Assembly: GCA_950295325.1 (NCBI GenBank) | Contig: OX485806.1 | Span: 10,540,001 to 10,604,000, forward strand | Length of the DNA: 64,000 bases | DNA from: Polytrichum commune | Taxonomy: Eukaryota; Streptophyta; Polytrichopsida; Polytrichales; Polytrichaceae | Direction of reading: 5' to 3' | Part shown: positions 46,946-58,791 of the stretch, piece by piece | Numbering within the stretch: position 1 is the stretch's first letter | Layout of the letters: each line of letters begins with the position of its first letter | Program-made: the position numbers and the translations under genes | Notes under the pieces: model-generated | What the model was told of the DNA's origin: nothing | The model's input: only the letters and a program-made list of their open reading frames with translations | The model's database searches: none

Positions 46946-48431
46946 TGCCAATCCACAAACCTTATTATTAAACCAAGCCTTCAATCAAAGGCAGCAACTA
47001 AGAAGTTTCTGAACCATATTCTAGTAACTTGCTAACCCAGCCAATGAGAAGTTTGAAGCATGGGGGGCTCCAGAAATATAGGCAGGAAACCATAACTCAC
47101 AGGGGACCGTTCCACGCCGCAATGTACACCTGAAGTACACCCTAGATACCGGCCCATAGATTCTACCCCCTAAATGTTCCCAGGAGGAACATGCGCAGCC
47201 CAGTTGCAAAGAGTCCAGTCGGAGACCACTCTACTCCAACAAGAGCGAGGATGGATGGCCATGGCGAGATGGCTATGGCGGTCACCTGCGAGCCTTGCAA
47301 GTTTCTTTTCTAATAACTTCTGTTATTTCCCTCGGTCCAGCCACCATCATCATCATGATCATCCTCCTCCCATGCCCATTTGTGTCTGTTGAGTTTCTGT
47401 GACTAATTTAGTCCTTTGCCATCATCTGGATCAGTGTCAGAGCTCTTAACCTCTGACACCTGATCAGAAGACACCCGTTGCAGCTTCAAGGAAACGTAAG
47501 CTAAACCCCTCGCCCCGAGCTAACCTCCTCTTTTCCGCAACCGATCCTGACGGATTCTCGCTTGTGATTCATGAGTTCCAGTGAGTGTGATGTGATGAGA
47601 TGAGATGAGATCAGTGTGTTGTGTACTTAGGTGAAACAGTTGAAAGTTGATATAGAAAGACACAGGAAAAAAGAGAGAGTGGAGTCTAAGGTTTAGGTAC
47701 TAAGAGAGGGATGTTGAAGGAGGATATTGCATGTGTCTGAGCTTCATGTCCCTTGGTTTGCATGGTAATGTAAGGTAGTATACATTGTATGTATGGTTGG
47801 GTGGTCGTGATGATTTTCAAGTTGAGAGTTAGTCTAAGGTTTAGGGGAGAGTAAGTTGAAGAGTTGAATAGAGTCGTCGTCTAGAAGGAAGGATGGAAGG
47901 ATGGAGAGGGGTAAAGTGTTGTAGAAGGCGTCCGATGAGCTTGGTGTGCCCCGGTTTTGCGTTGTAAGGTGACTTAGCTCATCACATTGTTCGGTTGGGA
48001 ACACAGTGAATCGAAGAGAGTGAAGGAGAAGAAGAAGAAGTCGACTTTGGTGTGGTGCGTTATGTGTTATGTGTGGTGGTTGATGTGGGATATGTGAATG
48101 GGGGTGGGGTGATGATGGTTTCGAGAGTAGCTTGAGCTTGAGCTTGAGCTTGAGCTTGGTCGTTTGTCCTCCTCACCATGACACAATCTCATAGAGTATA
48201 TACGTGTGTGCAATGCGGTGTCGTCGACATGGTGAGAACCTATTGAAGTTTAGCACATAGACGTAGCATTTTGGTTGACATCCCTATTACATAGCAGCAG
48301 CAGCAGCAGTAGTAGAGTCGGTGGCTAAGCTGCTATATGCGTGACAAATGGGCTCGGGTTGAGGCTGTTGGACTACAATGCACAAAACGAGGTTAGAGTT
48401 GCAAAAGCAGTGATTTGAAGCGACAAGCACA
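46946..48431. other. Region upstream of the NAT gene
   Basis: Presumed promoter and 5' UTR of the transporter. It holds a CTTGAG hexanucleotide repeat (48131-48158) and an AGC-type microsatellite near 48294-48311. An exon-like plus frame at 47174-47392 has no domain; it could belong to a leader but there is no evidence. Confidence 0.45.
48131..48158 (+). repeat. (CTTGAG)n hexanucleotide repeat
   Basis: Four full CTTGAG units plus CTTG, about 275 bp upstream of the NAT start codon. Confidence 0.85.
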
Positions 48432-51400
48432 ATGGGGGCACTAGAGAACACACCGGAAGAGCAATCGCCGTTGGAGCCAGAGTCTTCAACGGCTGGGAAG
48501 AAACCCCCACCGCAAGTGGAGCCTTTACCCGTGGACCCTGCACATAATGCCAAGAACCTGGGCTCCTGGGCAAGGCGAACAGGCTACAAGAGTGCCAATT
48601 GTGAAGACATGACACATCGCAGTGACATCCAAATCGACAAACCACCACCTGCAAATTCTGTTGCAAGGGCTGTCCCTCCTGCTACAAGTGCTGCTCGGCC
48701 CCCACGGAGCGTTGATCCATCTGCAAAGACAAATCCTACTGTTGCCTCTGTCCCCAGCCCTGTCCCTAACCCTGGCCCTGTGCATGCCCCTGTGCTTGCT
48801 AACAGAGACTTGGAGAGTGGGGGAGCCATTCCCCCTGCAAACGGAGTTTCAGAGGTGGAGAAGACGAAGATTTTGCAACATCAGCATCCCCACCCCCATC
48901 CTCATCCCCACATTGTGCATCAGCATCCTTTTCCTCCTGTTGCCCCAGGGCCTTATGTGCCAGGCAGGAGAGGAGGGCACGAGTCCATGAATGTGAGTGG
49001 GGTGCAGAGCAGTGCAGGAGGGAGTGGGCCATTAAGGATTGAGCCGCTGCGGATGTACAACAAAAACTCAGAGATGGATGACATGTCACAGTCTCAAGAT
49101 GGGGATGACTATCTTTTGTCAAAACATTCACATATGAAGTATGAGATTCGTGAACACCCCGGCCTAGGTGAGTTAAGTCACGAAACATCAATGCTGATGT
49201 ATATCCCTTAACAACAACCACTCCAGGTGGTTCTTGGGAGCCATTTGTGTTGCTTTAGGAAAAAAATGTGGCCATTTGATTATCATGAACAATCTTCAAT
49301 TTATGGGGATGAAATTAAATGGAGTACTATCTATCCTGTGTATTTTGTTTTTTGTGCAGCAAGTTAGAGAGTTTGAAAGTGGAAGGTAGATGCAGTTCTC
49401 TTGTTTATGTGCATTCGAGATGACGAGACAGTGGGTATTGTTGTTAGTGAGTGTCAGCAACTGTGTTCCTTGTCATTCCTTAAATATTTTTGAGTCAGTT
49501 TGTTGTGTAGATCATTTACTTTTGGACATCTGAAGTTGGAAATTTTATAAGCTGTGGTTTTATGTTGGTGGTTAAGTTAATAGGCTTGGGCGTTGAATAG
49601 GTTGATGCTTGAGGTCTTCCTTGTTTAGGATGTGACCTACTAGCGGTTAGAAGTAGCTTGAATTTAGCTTCGTTTTTGCTACAATCATAGATCTTCTTAT
49701 GTAAGTGCTTTCTTTGGTGGAATGTGCAGTTCCTTTGATCCTTTATGGGCTCCAGCACTACCTCTCCATAGTTGGCTCTTTAATCTTGATTCCCCTTGTC
49801 ATTGTACCAGCAATGGGTGGATCCACAGTGAGTACAACCCTGACTTCTTGTTTTTCTTTTGTCTCTCTTTTCTTTCCCATTTCCTTCTTTTTGTAATCAT
49901 GTACTGTGGATTCAGCTGGTCTTCAAGTAGTCCCATGTGGTATTCTGAATTCATTGTCTTGTGTGTGCTTCTCAGAAAGATACAGCCAAGGTTATTTCAA
50001 GCATGCTCTTAGTGTCAGGAATCTCCACGTTACTACACTGCTTCTTTGGATCAAGGTTACCTCTTATTCAAGGAGCCTCATTTGTCTATCTTGCCCCAAC
50101 TCTTGCAATCATCTTCTCTCCTGACTTCATCAACCTGAAACAAGATGTAAGTCTCTTTTTCTTTTGATACATCTGATTGTCAAAATTTCTAGACTAATTT
50201 GACAGAAGGCTTTATATGAGAGAAAAACAGTGGATTTCGATGATCAAATTCAAGCTGTTCAATTGTAGTTAAATGACATCTAGTTAACGTGTATTGATGA
50301 TGGTCTGAGATTATAATGATTAGCGCTTTTGTCAAACTCTAGCAAGCTAATCTGTGACTAAATGGGTCGACCTGTTTAATTTTGTGTGGCTGCAGAGGTT
50401 CAAACACACAATGAGGGAGTTGCAAGGGGCTATCATAATATCTTCAGTATTTCAAGCTTTTCTTGGCTTCAGTGGCTTCATGTCCATTCTGCTCAGGTAG
50501 TGTGACCTCAGCAGCTGCCTAACAATGCATATTATCTGTCTCTACTCTCTTCTGGCAGGTGATGAAATGTATCATTTATCAGGTCCGTATAGCTGTCAGT
50601 ACACTGGCATTTTTTGAGACTTAACAAAAGAAGTGGTGTTTATAAACCCTAAACCCAGACTCAGTACAGAGGTTCCTTACCTACGCAGTTCATTGTCAGG
50701 GAAGTGATCCTCTCAAGAGGGGCTGTTGAAGCCGTAAGAATTTCAAGAAACAGTCTTCGAGAGCAGAAAAAGTATTTAAGAGCAGGTTCTGCATACCAAT
50801 ATATGGGAGTATTCTGATGCATATCCTTAGAAATTCTAAAGTCTTACTTGTGCCTGATGATGATGAAAGAGTGTGTTCTCTGCCCCTGGGAAAGTGTGAA
50901 AACCATTCCAATCCTTGATAGAAGATCTTCCATTTTTATGCTTTGCAGGGCAATCAACCCGGTGGTTGTGGCTCCTACAGTAACGGCAGTGGGCCTTGCC
51001 TTCTTTGCTTATGGATTTCCGGTGGTTGGCACGTGTGTAGAAATTGGCATCCCCCAGTTTCTGGTTGTTGTGTTCTTTGCTCTGGTGAGTAAATGCTAAT
51101 ATAAATCTGAATATTTGCTGTGTAGGTTTTTAAGCAAGAAAAGGATACTTGCATGCATGAGCAAATATAGTGCAGTCACTTGTTCCTTCATTGCACGTGA
51201 TAATTATTGTCCTATACTTACTTTATGATATTTGTCTTTGTGAATGCAGTATTTACGCAAAATTTCAGTATTTGGCCACAGAGTTTTCCAAGTGTATGCG
51301 GTATGTGCTAATGCTCTTATCCTGGGATAGTTTGGAATGTGGATTGTGTTTTCATTAGATTATGCTAATTTGGATTTTATTGTGGGTACGACAGACAGCG

Positions 51401-54400
51401 TAATTATGGTATTTATTGTGGGTGTTTCTTTTAAATTTTTTTGCGCTTGTTACATGAGTGCTAACCATTAATGGCTGTACATGCTATATTCATGTCAGAG
51501 TATGCTAGCTCTCCTCCATTGCAGTATGGTTCTTGGAGTTGTTATAGGGATTTTCACCTTGAAGGATACGTATTGGGGATTCTTAATTGAATAATGGGAT
51601 TCTAGATTTTTGCAGTGTTTCGAGCTCTTGAAGGGTCTACATGTGAGACCTGTCTCCATTTATATACAATGGATTTCATGTTGCTAATTATCTTCTTGTA
51701 CACATACTGCAGGTGCCACTGGGATTGGCAATAGTGTGGACTTATGCATTCTTACTTACAGAGACCAAAGTTTATACTTATAAGAACTGTGACTTCAACT
51801 TGCGCAATAACTCTACAGCTATATTAACACCAGCATGTCAGAAACACATGACAAGGATGATGAGTTGCCGAACAGATACTTCTAATGCCCTAGAGTCTGC
51901 AGCTTGGTTCTGGATTCCTTATCCATTTCAATGGGGGGTCCCTACTTTTCATTGGCATACTGCAGTGATTATGATTGTGGCATCAATTATTGCCACAGTA
52001 GATTCGGTAAGGTTCACTTATCCTGCCATTCTGATGCCTTTCTGTGTGTTGGTAGCAAGCTTAGGTTTGGGATATGATGTTGGTTTTGAAATCACTCCAG
52101 GGAAGAAGAGGAAACTAGTTTCAGATTCTCAGTAGGAAGAGGAAAGCTAGTTTCAGAGGCCTTAACGTGTAGCTTTGATGTTTAGCCACATGTCACTCAG
52201 TAGGGAAGCCTAATTAATCGTGGAAACATTATCTGATAATGAATGGTATCTTCCAAATTTAACTGATGCTACAGGTCCAGGCTTCCTTAGCTTTCTTATG
52301 TTTGGTGTGCAGCATGTTTTGACAGAAATGTTTCTCTGTAGTTGAATATAAGGTAGAGGGTGCTGAAACCAACACCCTTAAATCTTGCAATTTAAGTACA
52401 TATTGGTTTTGAGAATGTCCACCACCTTAACATCAGGCTCCCGTGTTGGTTTTGGGTCATCTGCTAATAAAACTACACACCCTAACTATTAACTTCTGCA
52501 TATGAAATTCAAATAAGGCATACTTTGGTGCGCTGGAATCCCCATTATTTTTGCCAATAAGAATCAACCAAAACATTATCAATCTAACAATAGTAGATCC
52601 ACTCTGCTCCCAAAGTGACGGTTTTAGCAACCTCTATTTCAATAGTGCAATTTTGCTAATGTCAAGTTTATCTTGGTTGGAATGTTCTTGTGGTTGAAGT
52701 GAGAGTTTGCTAACATATGAAGGATTCTCATTCTGCAGGTTGGTTCTTACCATGCAACTGCCTTGTTAGTGGCATCAAGAGCACCCCCTCCAGGTGTTGT
52801 AAGCCGAGGTATTGGAATGGAGGGTGTGACAAGTTTCTTAGCTGGGCTTTGGGGCACTGGAGCAGGTGCCACCACGTTGACAGAAAATGTGCACACAATT
52901 GCTGTGACCAAGATGGGCAGTCGAAGGGCTGTGGAGTTTGGTGCCTGTGTATTGATTGTCGTCTCTGTGGTTGGTGAGTTGTTTGTAACCTTGATACTCT
53001 TGTTTCAATGTGAAATTGACACAAGGGGTTAAGCTAAGTGGGCCTTAAATGGACACTTTTACCTCTGCACCCACTTCTCATAGGATATGAAACACTCAAT
53101 TAGTGTGAGATGATTGACAAAACTCAAATCCTGGCTGTAGCCCTTTTCCTCACATGTTTCAGAGCTTGTATGAATTTCTTATATATTATCAAAGTGATGA
53201 TTATCGAGCTCATTAAATGGTCATATAGGTCTCCCCAATTATGTTGACTATTGAGCCTAGAATGGCTAACACAATTTGAGCACGTAGTCCAATCTCTATT
53301 AAGCATAATTCCTTATGGTGTCTGTCTTTAGATCCACACCTAACTACACACGACTGAAATATAGGATACTCACTAAGAAAAGTAGCTGAGTAAGGCCTGC
53401 ATACCTTAGTGTAGAGTTGTTTTGCATGTCTCGACTTACAACAAGTCATTACTTGCACTAACTAATCCAGAATTAATTCTAATTTTGTTACAGGAAAAAT
53501 TTCAGGCTTCATTGCAACAATACCACAAGTAGTGGCGGCGGGGTTGCTTGTATTCATGTGGACATTGCTGGCTGCACTTGGACTCTCGAACCTCCGTTAC
53601 AGTGAAACTGGAAGCTCTCGTAATGTTTTGATTGTGGGCTTCTCCCTCTTCCTTTCTCTCTCAGTGCCTGCATACTTTCAGCAGTACAGTCCAACCCAAA
53701 CAACAGGTTTACCTGCATACTTCCAGCAGTTCGCTATTCCAGTCAATGGTCCCATCCATACCAAATCTGCAAATGTAAGCATATCTTTCTGGACACTAGT
53801 TGCTTTAAGTAACATAAGAATAGTGATTTAAACATAGTAGCTTAATTGGAATCCAGGCTTCAAGCATAAGGGTTGGCATGAAATGTGGGTTTTATTTTTT
53901 GAAATATCCAGTTTGCAAATTAGCAACGAATATTCGCAGAGCGACCTTAATCAACTAGTTTCCAACCAGTTCAGAGTTGTCCTTGAACTCAATGGGACTT
54001 TTCATTGGAGATTGGTCTTCTCTGGTTTTTCACTAATTATTTTACATCCTTAATCAATAATTTCTTTCCACTTGTTGTGCGTGCTTGGAGGTAGTGTTTG
54101 AATTTGAATGAAGAGCCACCTACTTCAGTTCATTGAGGGCCAAATTCACTTCAGCACCTCTTGGCATGCTAAAATGAGTTTGACCCTGAATGTACCGATG
54201 TGGACTTTTCTTTGTTCGAACCAAACATGCATGCACGTAAAACTTAACCAAACATGGAAGTTGTTGTATGGAAAACAACCAGCTCTTTACAAAAGTCATG
54301 TTGAGTCATACTGAATGAAGTCAACATACTTCAGGAGATAAGATGTTTCTTGTTTTCTCCTGACATGTTATGGTTGTGTGGACCAACACACCTAGGCAAT

Positions 54401-54711
54401 GCTTATGGTAGGAATTTGAGGGTTTAGGGTTACAGAGAAATCGTAGATGGAATCATGCTGAATTGACTGACCAATGAATATGTTTGCAGGTGAATTTTGC
54501 TCTTAATACCATATTTTCTTTGAATATGGCGATTGCATTCCTTGTCGCATTTTTCCTGGACAACACTGTTCCAGGAAGTCGACAAGAAAGGGGCACTTAT
54601 GTCTGGAGCAAGTGGAGGACAGCCAGAAATGAACCGGCTGTGGTGAAAGAGTATGGCCTACCCTTTGGGTTGAGTAGATTCTTTACCTGGTGTAGATGGA
54701 TTGGCCTTTGA
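48432..54711 (+). CDS. NAT12: Nucleobase-ascorbate transporter, NAT11/NAT12 type
   Basis: Membrane transporter of the NAT/NCS2 (xanthine/uracil permease) family. Ten exons join in frame: 48432-49167, 49730-49827, 49976-50146, 50396-50496, 50949-51084, 51250-51300, 51713-52006, 52739-52973, 53494-53774 and 54490-54711, giving 774 residues. Residues 1-245 form a hydrophilic Pro-rich extension, the hallmark of the NAT11/NAT12 branch, with SWARRTGY (45-52) and a His-Pro tract (150-166). The membrane part starts YGLQHYLSIVGSLILIP and includes SFVYLAPTLAII, RELQGAII, NPVVVAPTVTAVG and SHR-like GHRVFQVYA. The NAT signature region is WGTGAGATTLTENVHTIAVT (567-586), with N-V-H where most NATs have N-x-G. 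The C-terminus RFFTWCRWIGL matches plant members. Introns 7, 8 and 9 each contain a dispersed element. The exact paralogue (11 or 12) is not decided. Confidence 0.93.
52349..52640. mobile_element. R7 element, short copy (NAT intron 7)
   Basis: About 292 bp. Left end TAAGGTAGAGGGTGCTGAAA; right end read inward TTGAAATAGAGGTTGCTAAA, a worn match. Interior differs from the other R7 copies. Confidence 0.65.
53038..53395 (+). repeat. R1 repeat, near full-length copy (NAT intron 8)
   Basis: Aligns with 16565-16940 from CTCTGCACCCACTTCTC through GGTCATATAGGTC, AGTCCAATCTCT and ATCCACACCTAAC to the AAGAAAAGTA end. Confidence 0.8.
53974..54312. mobile_element. PAL1 palindromic MITE, copy 4 (NAT intron 9)
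   Basis: About 339 bp beginning GAGTTGTCCTTGAACTCAAT; centre near CTTGGCATGCTAAAATGAGT; right end CATGTTGAGTCATAC is worn. Confidence 0.8.
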
Positions 54712-56699
54712 TATCTGTATTAAAAATTTAAACACCTAGAATTAACTCACTCACGAGACTAGCGCCTAACTGCTACGGCATGAGATTCTTAAAAGTCACA
54801 AAAGAATAGACATTCATGATGTGGGCCAAAACCTCAAGGAACAACACCTGTAGTTAGGCGATAAAGTGACCACTCGGTCCTTATCTCTGACATTTTCAAA
54901 CCCCATGATTTCCACTTGTACGTTTTGAAGCACAATGAAATCAGTTTATAGTTGGTTCTACCTCAATGAAATGTGTCCTGGTGGATTTATGTTGCCATGC
55001 TGGGAATGACTCTGATTTCAGGACACCTTGTATATTCTTCCATTATCGTACCAAAAAGAGAAGTAAAAACTAGTCCTAGCCTATAAGGCCTATGTCCAAA
55101 TTGCTACTCCACATCAGAGTTGGGTCCTAAATTTGGAGGATTTGATGGTCCTCATTGCATCTGATCATCTAAGTAGTAGGGAGAGAGGGAACTATTGGTT
55201 ACGAGTGTACCTCATTCATCCAACATAAAAGCCCTGTAATACAAAGTATGCAACCCGGATGTTTTTTTTCAAATTTTCAAATTTTAATTTTCTTTAACGC
55301 CGGAATTAGTTTAGTCCAAGTCATTTGAGATGAATCAGTCACAAACCTGTAGGTTTTAAGTTTTTATATTGGATGGATGAAAGGTGTGCTTGTATGTGAT
55401 AATTCTCTTTCTCCAAGTAGTAATAGCATGATTCTTGTGCTGAAGATTAGACTTGTGTCCTGATTCTTGTTGTCAAGGTTGTTGATCTGGCTCTGTTGTT
55501 GTGTTGTATCATTGCATAAGAATGGCCACAGGCAAATCCCCTTTACACCTGATGCTTGCTCTTTTTGTGGAGATTGTCAAACCTAATACAGTTTGGGATT
55601 TTGAAACCTTGAGGGCACATGGATGTTCATGCAGTCATCTTTCCAAAGTTCCAAAACAATTTGTTGTTGACGTGCATGTTGAGTGAACAATGCGGGATGA
55701 TCCAAGACATCAATTCATATGCATGGGTGCAATGGACCAGGATGAAATGAAGCAAAATAATAACTGTTCTTATCCAAATGGCCGAGAATCCTATGGAATG
55801 ATGACAAATGTTAGCCTTTTTCTTGTTGAAAGCTTGCACCACATAATGACACACAAGTGTTCATCATATGTTGACTCCCGTTTTGACTCTTGTTGACTTG
55901 CACCCACATCGCTGTAGTTCTCTTGAGAAGTCAAACACCATCAACGTGTTTTCCAATCTAGAAATTGATTTGATCATGACAATTGAAGGATGAATCTGAA
56001 CGGGTTAAGTGACTTTGCAGGATGATGATGGTCTTCTGTGATCGCTTCATTTATTCCATTCTGGCAAGAGTTGTACTTGACTACCTACAACCTAAATTGA
56101 AACACAGAAGTTGATTCAAATATCTGATACATGGCAGTCATGAAAGTTGAAGGTGAAAAAGTTGCAATTGTATTGTTCAGAAAATCTGTTTGAAGCAAAG
56201 TCAATCCTGCAATTACCATCACAGATTGGGCAGGGATCCCAATTATTCTAATGAATTTAAGCTGGGATGAATCAACCATAAATCTATATGGGGTAAGTTT
56301 TTACTGAATCTCTTATACATGGTTACAACAAATTCCAAGCCACTTCTTTGGACGTATAGGAAATACTATATAATTTAGGTATTTAAAAAATAATAATAAG
56401 TTAGAACATTTGACATGAAGGATGAGCTTGGAACTTGTTATGTAGACATGTGTATGATTAAATGTCGGAAAATCAACTTTGATCCTTCCATAAGGAATCA
56501 AAATAATTACATCCAAATGATTTTCATGAAAAGAAATCTTTATTTTCTTGACGATAAATATTATAGGATTAATCTTAAATATCATAGACTGTTGGAAAGT
56601 CACAAACATTATATGCTTTTCGAGTGGCAAAACTATCAAAAACTGTTGTGAGATTGGAACACTTTATAGAAGATTAGCATTATTAAATCTAAGTGATCA
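54712..56699. other. Region downstream of the NAT gene
   Basis: 3' UTR then intergenic. A plus frame at 55501-55686 has a faint TGKSPL resemblance to retroelement integrase but is too weak to annotate. Nothing else supported. Confidence 0.45.
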
Positions 56700-58518
56700 A
56701 GCTTTCGAATATTGAAACATAATTTCAATTTCCCATGTAGGAGTTGTGCGCCTAAATTGTCACCAATTTACAAATACATAGATCAATGCCAGGCTAACAT
56801 GAACATGAAGTTTGGTATCCATCCAAACTTTGTGGTGAGTCTCTTGATTTCCACTTCATCTTTCATTCATATTTTATACTCATCATATACTAATTTGTGG
56901 AGGCAATGCTAAATATATTATACTATTATTATATTTGATTTGCAGCCTTCATTGCTTGATGAATCCAAAAATCGTGTGTACAAGTTAGCGTACAAGAAAG
57001 GGTTGCTCTCCACCTTATGTGTTGTGCATGTTCTAGAGGTTATTCCTCCATATCTAATACCCCAACATTATCATTTACACACCCAAAATGGTAGACAACA
57101 TTTTACCAAAAGATTTGGTGAAAGATGTTTCAACCTCATTCTCAAATATGAGAAAAATGCTATAACCAATGCATCCTCCCTATAGAGGCACGTGGGCTCC
57201 ACGAAATTGGAAATTGTTTGTCAACCTCAAGCGTCCCCTAATCTTCTAAATTCCCCTATGGTTACTCCAATCATCCCGTTGCATTTGCACTCAAACCTTT
57301 GTATCCACCATGTGTGAAACCAATAACTTGCCTTCCCACATCATCAAGTTAATAAAGCCTTTCCATCTACATCTCTGGAATGCTTTGAATCCACTTGTTC
57401 TTATTCCCATAAATGAAATCTTTCAATATTGGGGTAGAAATTATCATGTACCTACTGCCACTGATCCTTTTATGGGTATGGCAATGTATGCAATGAAAAC
57501 AATAAAAGGGTCTATAAGGCAACTTGTAGAGTTAATTTCTTATATAGGACCTACTTATAAATGGAAGGTTTGGATTAAACTATTAGAGCACATTCTTGAG
57601 ATGAAAACCTATAGCTTAGAAACTAATGTTGTTTCATGCCACTCAAAACAACTTGTTGTATGAGAAACTATTGTTTTGTGACGGTCATCCATATAATTTT
57701 GGGAACGTTGCTACTTTCGTTACCAGTTCAAAGGGGTCTTCACATGCCCCGAATGTTGTTTGGGAATAACGCCATGATGGTCATAGAGAACTTCATTCAA
57801 TCACATGAAATTTTGTCATCACCCTTGCCACAACTCATATTGATGTGGGTTGAATATGATTTTATGTAGTAGGCTACCCACCCATCCATACGTACAAACT
57901 TCAATCATAGTACATTGAATGTTCATCAAATAAATGGAATGATTTTTTCCTTTTTCCTTTTTCATATGTTTTGCATCGTCCTCTATTTCTAGATTTTAAC
58001 TACAACATATAATTCTCAACATGCACATTTGTTGTTCAATGCTTGTTGCAAATTCTAGATGGGTGATACATCTATCGAGGGCGTTGTGGAACACCAAATG
58101 ACCAACCCCATTCGGCCTCTCCGATCACATCACTAAATCTTATTTAAGATGACATCTACGTGTTGTCTCAAGATTAATCTATAATGGACAATTTCTATTA
58201 ATGGGGTTTCGATTATAGATGGACAATTTCATTGAAGACAGTTTTAGATGGCATCTACCTCCGGATTGCCGTGATCATATTCGAGGACAATCTCCCCAAA
58301 GTGCTGCTGAAACTTCATTCCTAGAAAAGGTGAACATCGCTATACAGACCGGTTCTTCAATATCACTCCTTGATGCAATGTTAGATCTCTTGCATCTTCA
58401 AGTTCGAAATTACTTGTCAAGTGCTGCTATGACTATCATGCAGGTGATTAAGAAAATCGTTACCTCTGGAATTGCAACTGCGCTCTCCATCAAATCATAC
58501 CAGACTCAATTTTTTTGA
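56700..58518 (+). other. Unassigned coding-like fragments
   Basis: Several plus-strand frames look more protein-like than chance: 56712-56830 (with a GT after PNFV), 56945-57185, 57310-57663 and 58219-58442 (acceptor TTATAG before ATG, possible donor CAG/GTGATT). The last reads HLPPDCRDHIRGQSPQ, then AAETSFLEKVNIAIQ and LLDAMLDLLHLQVRNYL, helix-rich and well ordered. Splice-like borders suggest one interrupted or decaying gene. I do not recognise the family and give no function. Confidence 0.3.
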
Positions 58519-58560
58519 TGACAGTGGGTTTTGAATACATCAAGGCCCACTGTTGTCTAA

Positions 58561-58791
58561 AGGATTGTTCCACTTTTTTACGGTGAATTCAAGGATTTAA
58601 TCCATTGCAGAAAGTGTGGTACTTTGAGGTACAAGGAGCATATTAAGGGGAAAAAGATTCCAAAGAAGGTAGATGCACTGTTCACCAAAGTAAAGCTAAG
58701 CTACACAACATCATGTAGTGTATGTCATTCCTGTCCTTTGATTTTATATCTCTATGGTTACTATGTGTGGTACTTTAGATCTGATTTCTAG
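58561..58791 (+). pseudogene. Possible CACTA transposase (TNP2-like) fragment
   Basis: An open frame of 76 codons without Met contains HCRKCGTLRYKEH, then KGKKIPKKV, which resembles the C-x2-C-x2-SRYK...KKIPxKV stretch of plant Transposase_21 proteins, and ends with CSVCHSC. The expected RYFPL block after KV is absent, so this is a weak, partial match. It would fit the many CACTA-like ends in the window. Confidence 0.25.

Noticed and set aside
52007-52135. NAT exon 7 frame continues into intron 7 for 42 codons
   Set aside because: The donor GTAAGG and the in-frame join to exon 8 reproduce the family sequence, so the extension is intronic; a retained-intron isoform is possible but unsupported.
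55501-55686. Plus frame with TGKSPL, possible retroelement integrase fragment
   Set aside because: Only six residues resemble integrase and the surrounding frames show no further motif.
56415-56651. 78-codon plus frame as a gene
   Set aside because: AT-rich composition, no family motif, and an equally long frame on the opposite strand.
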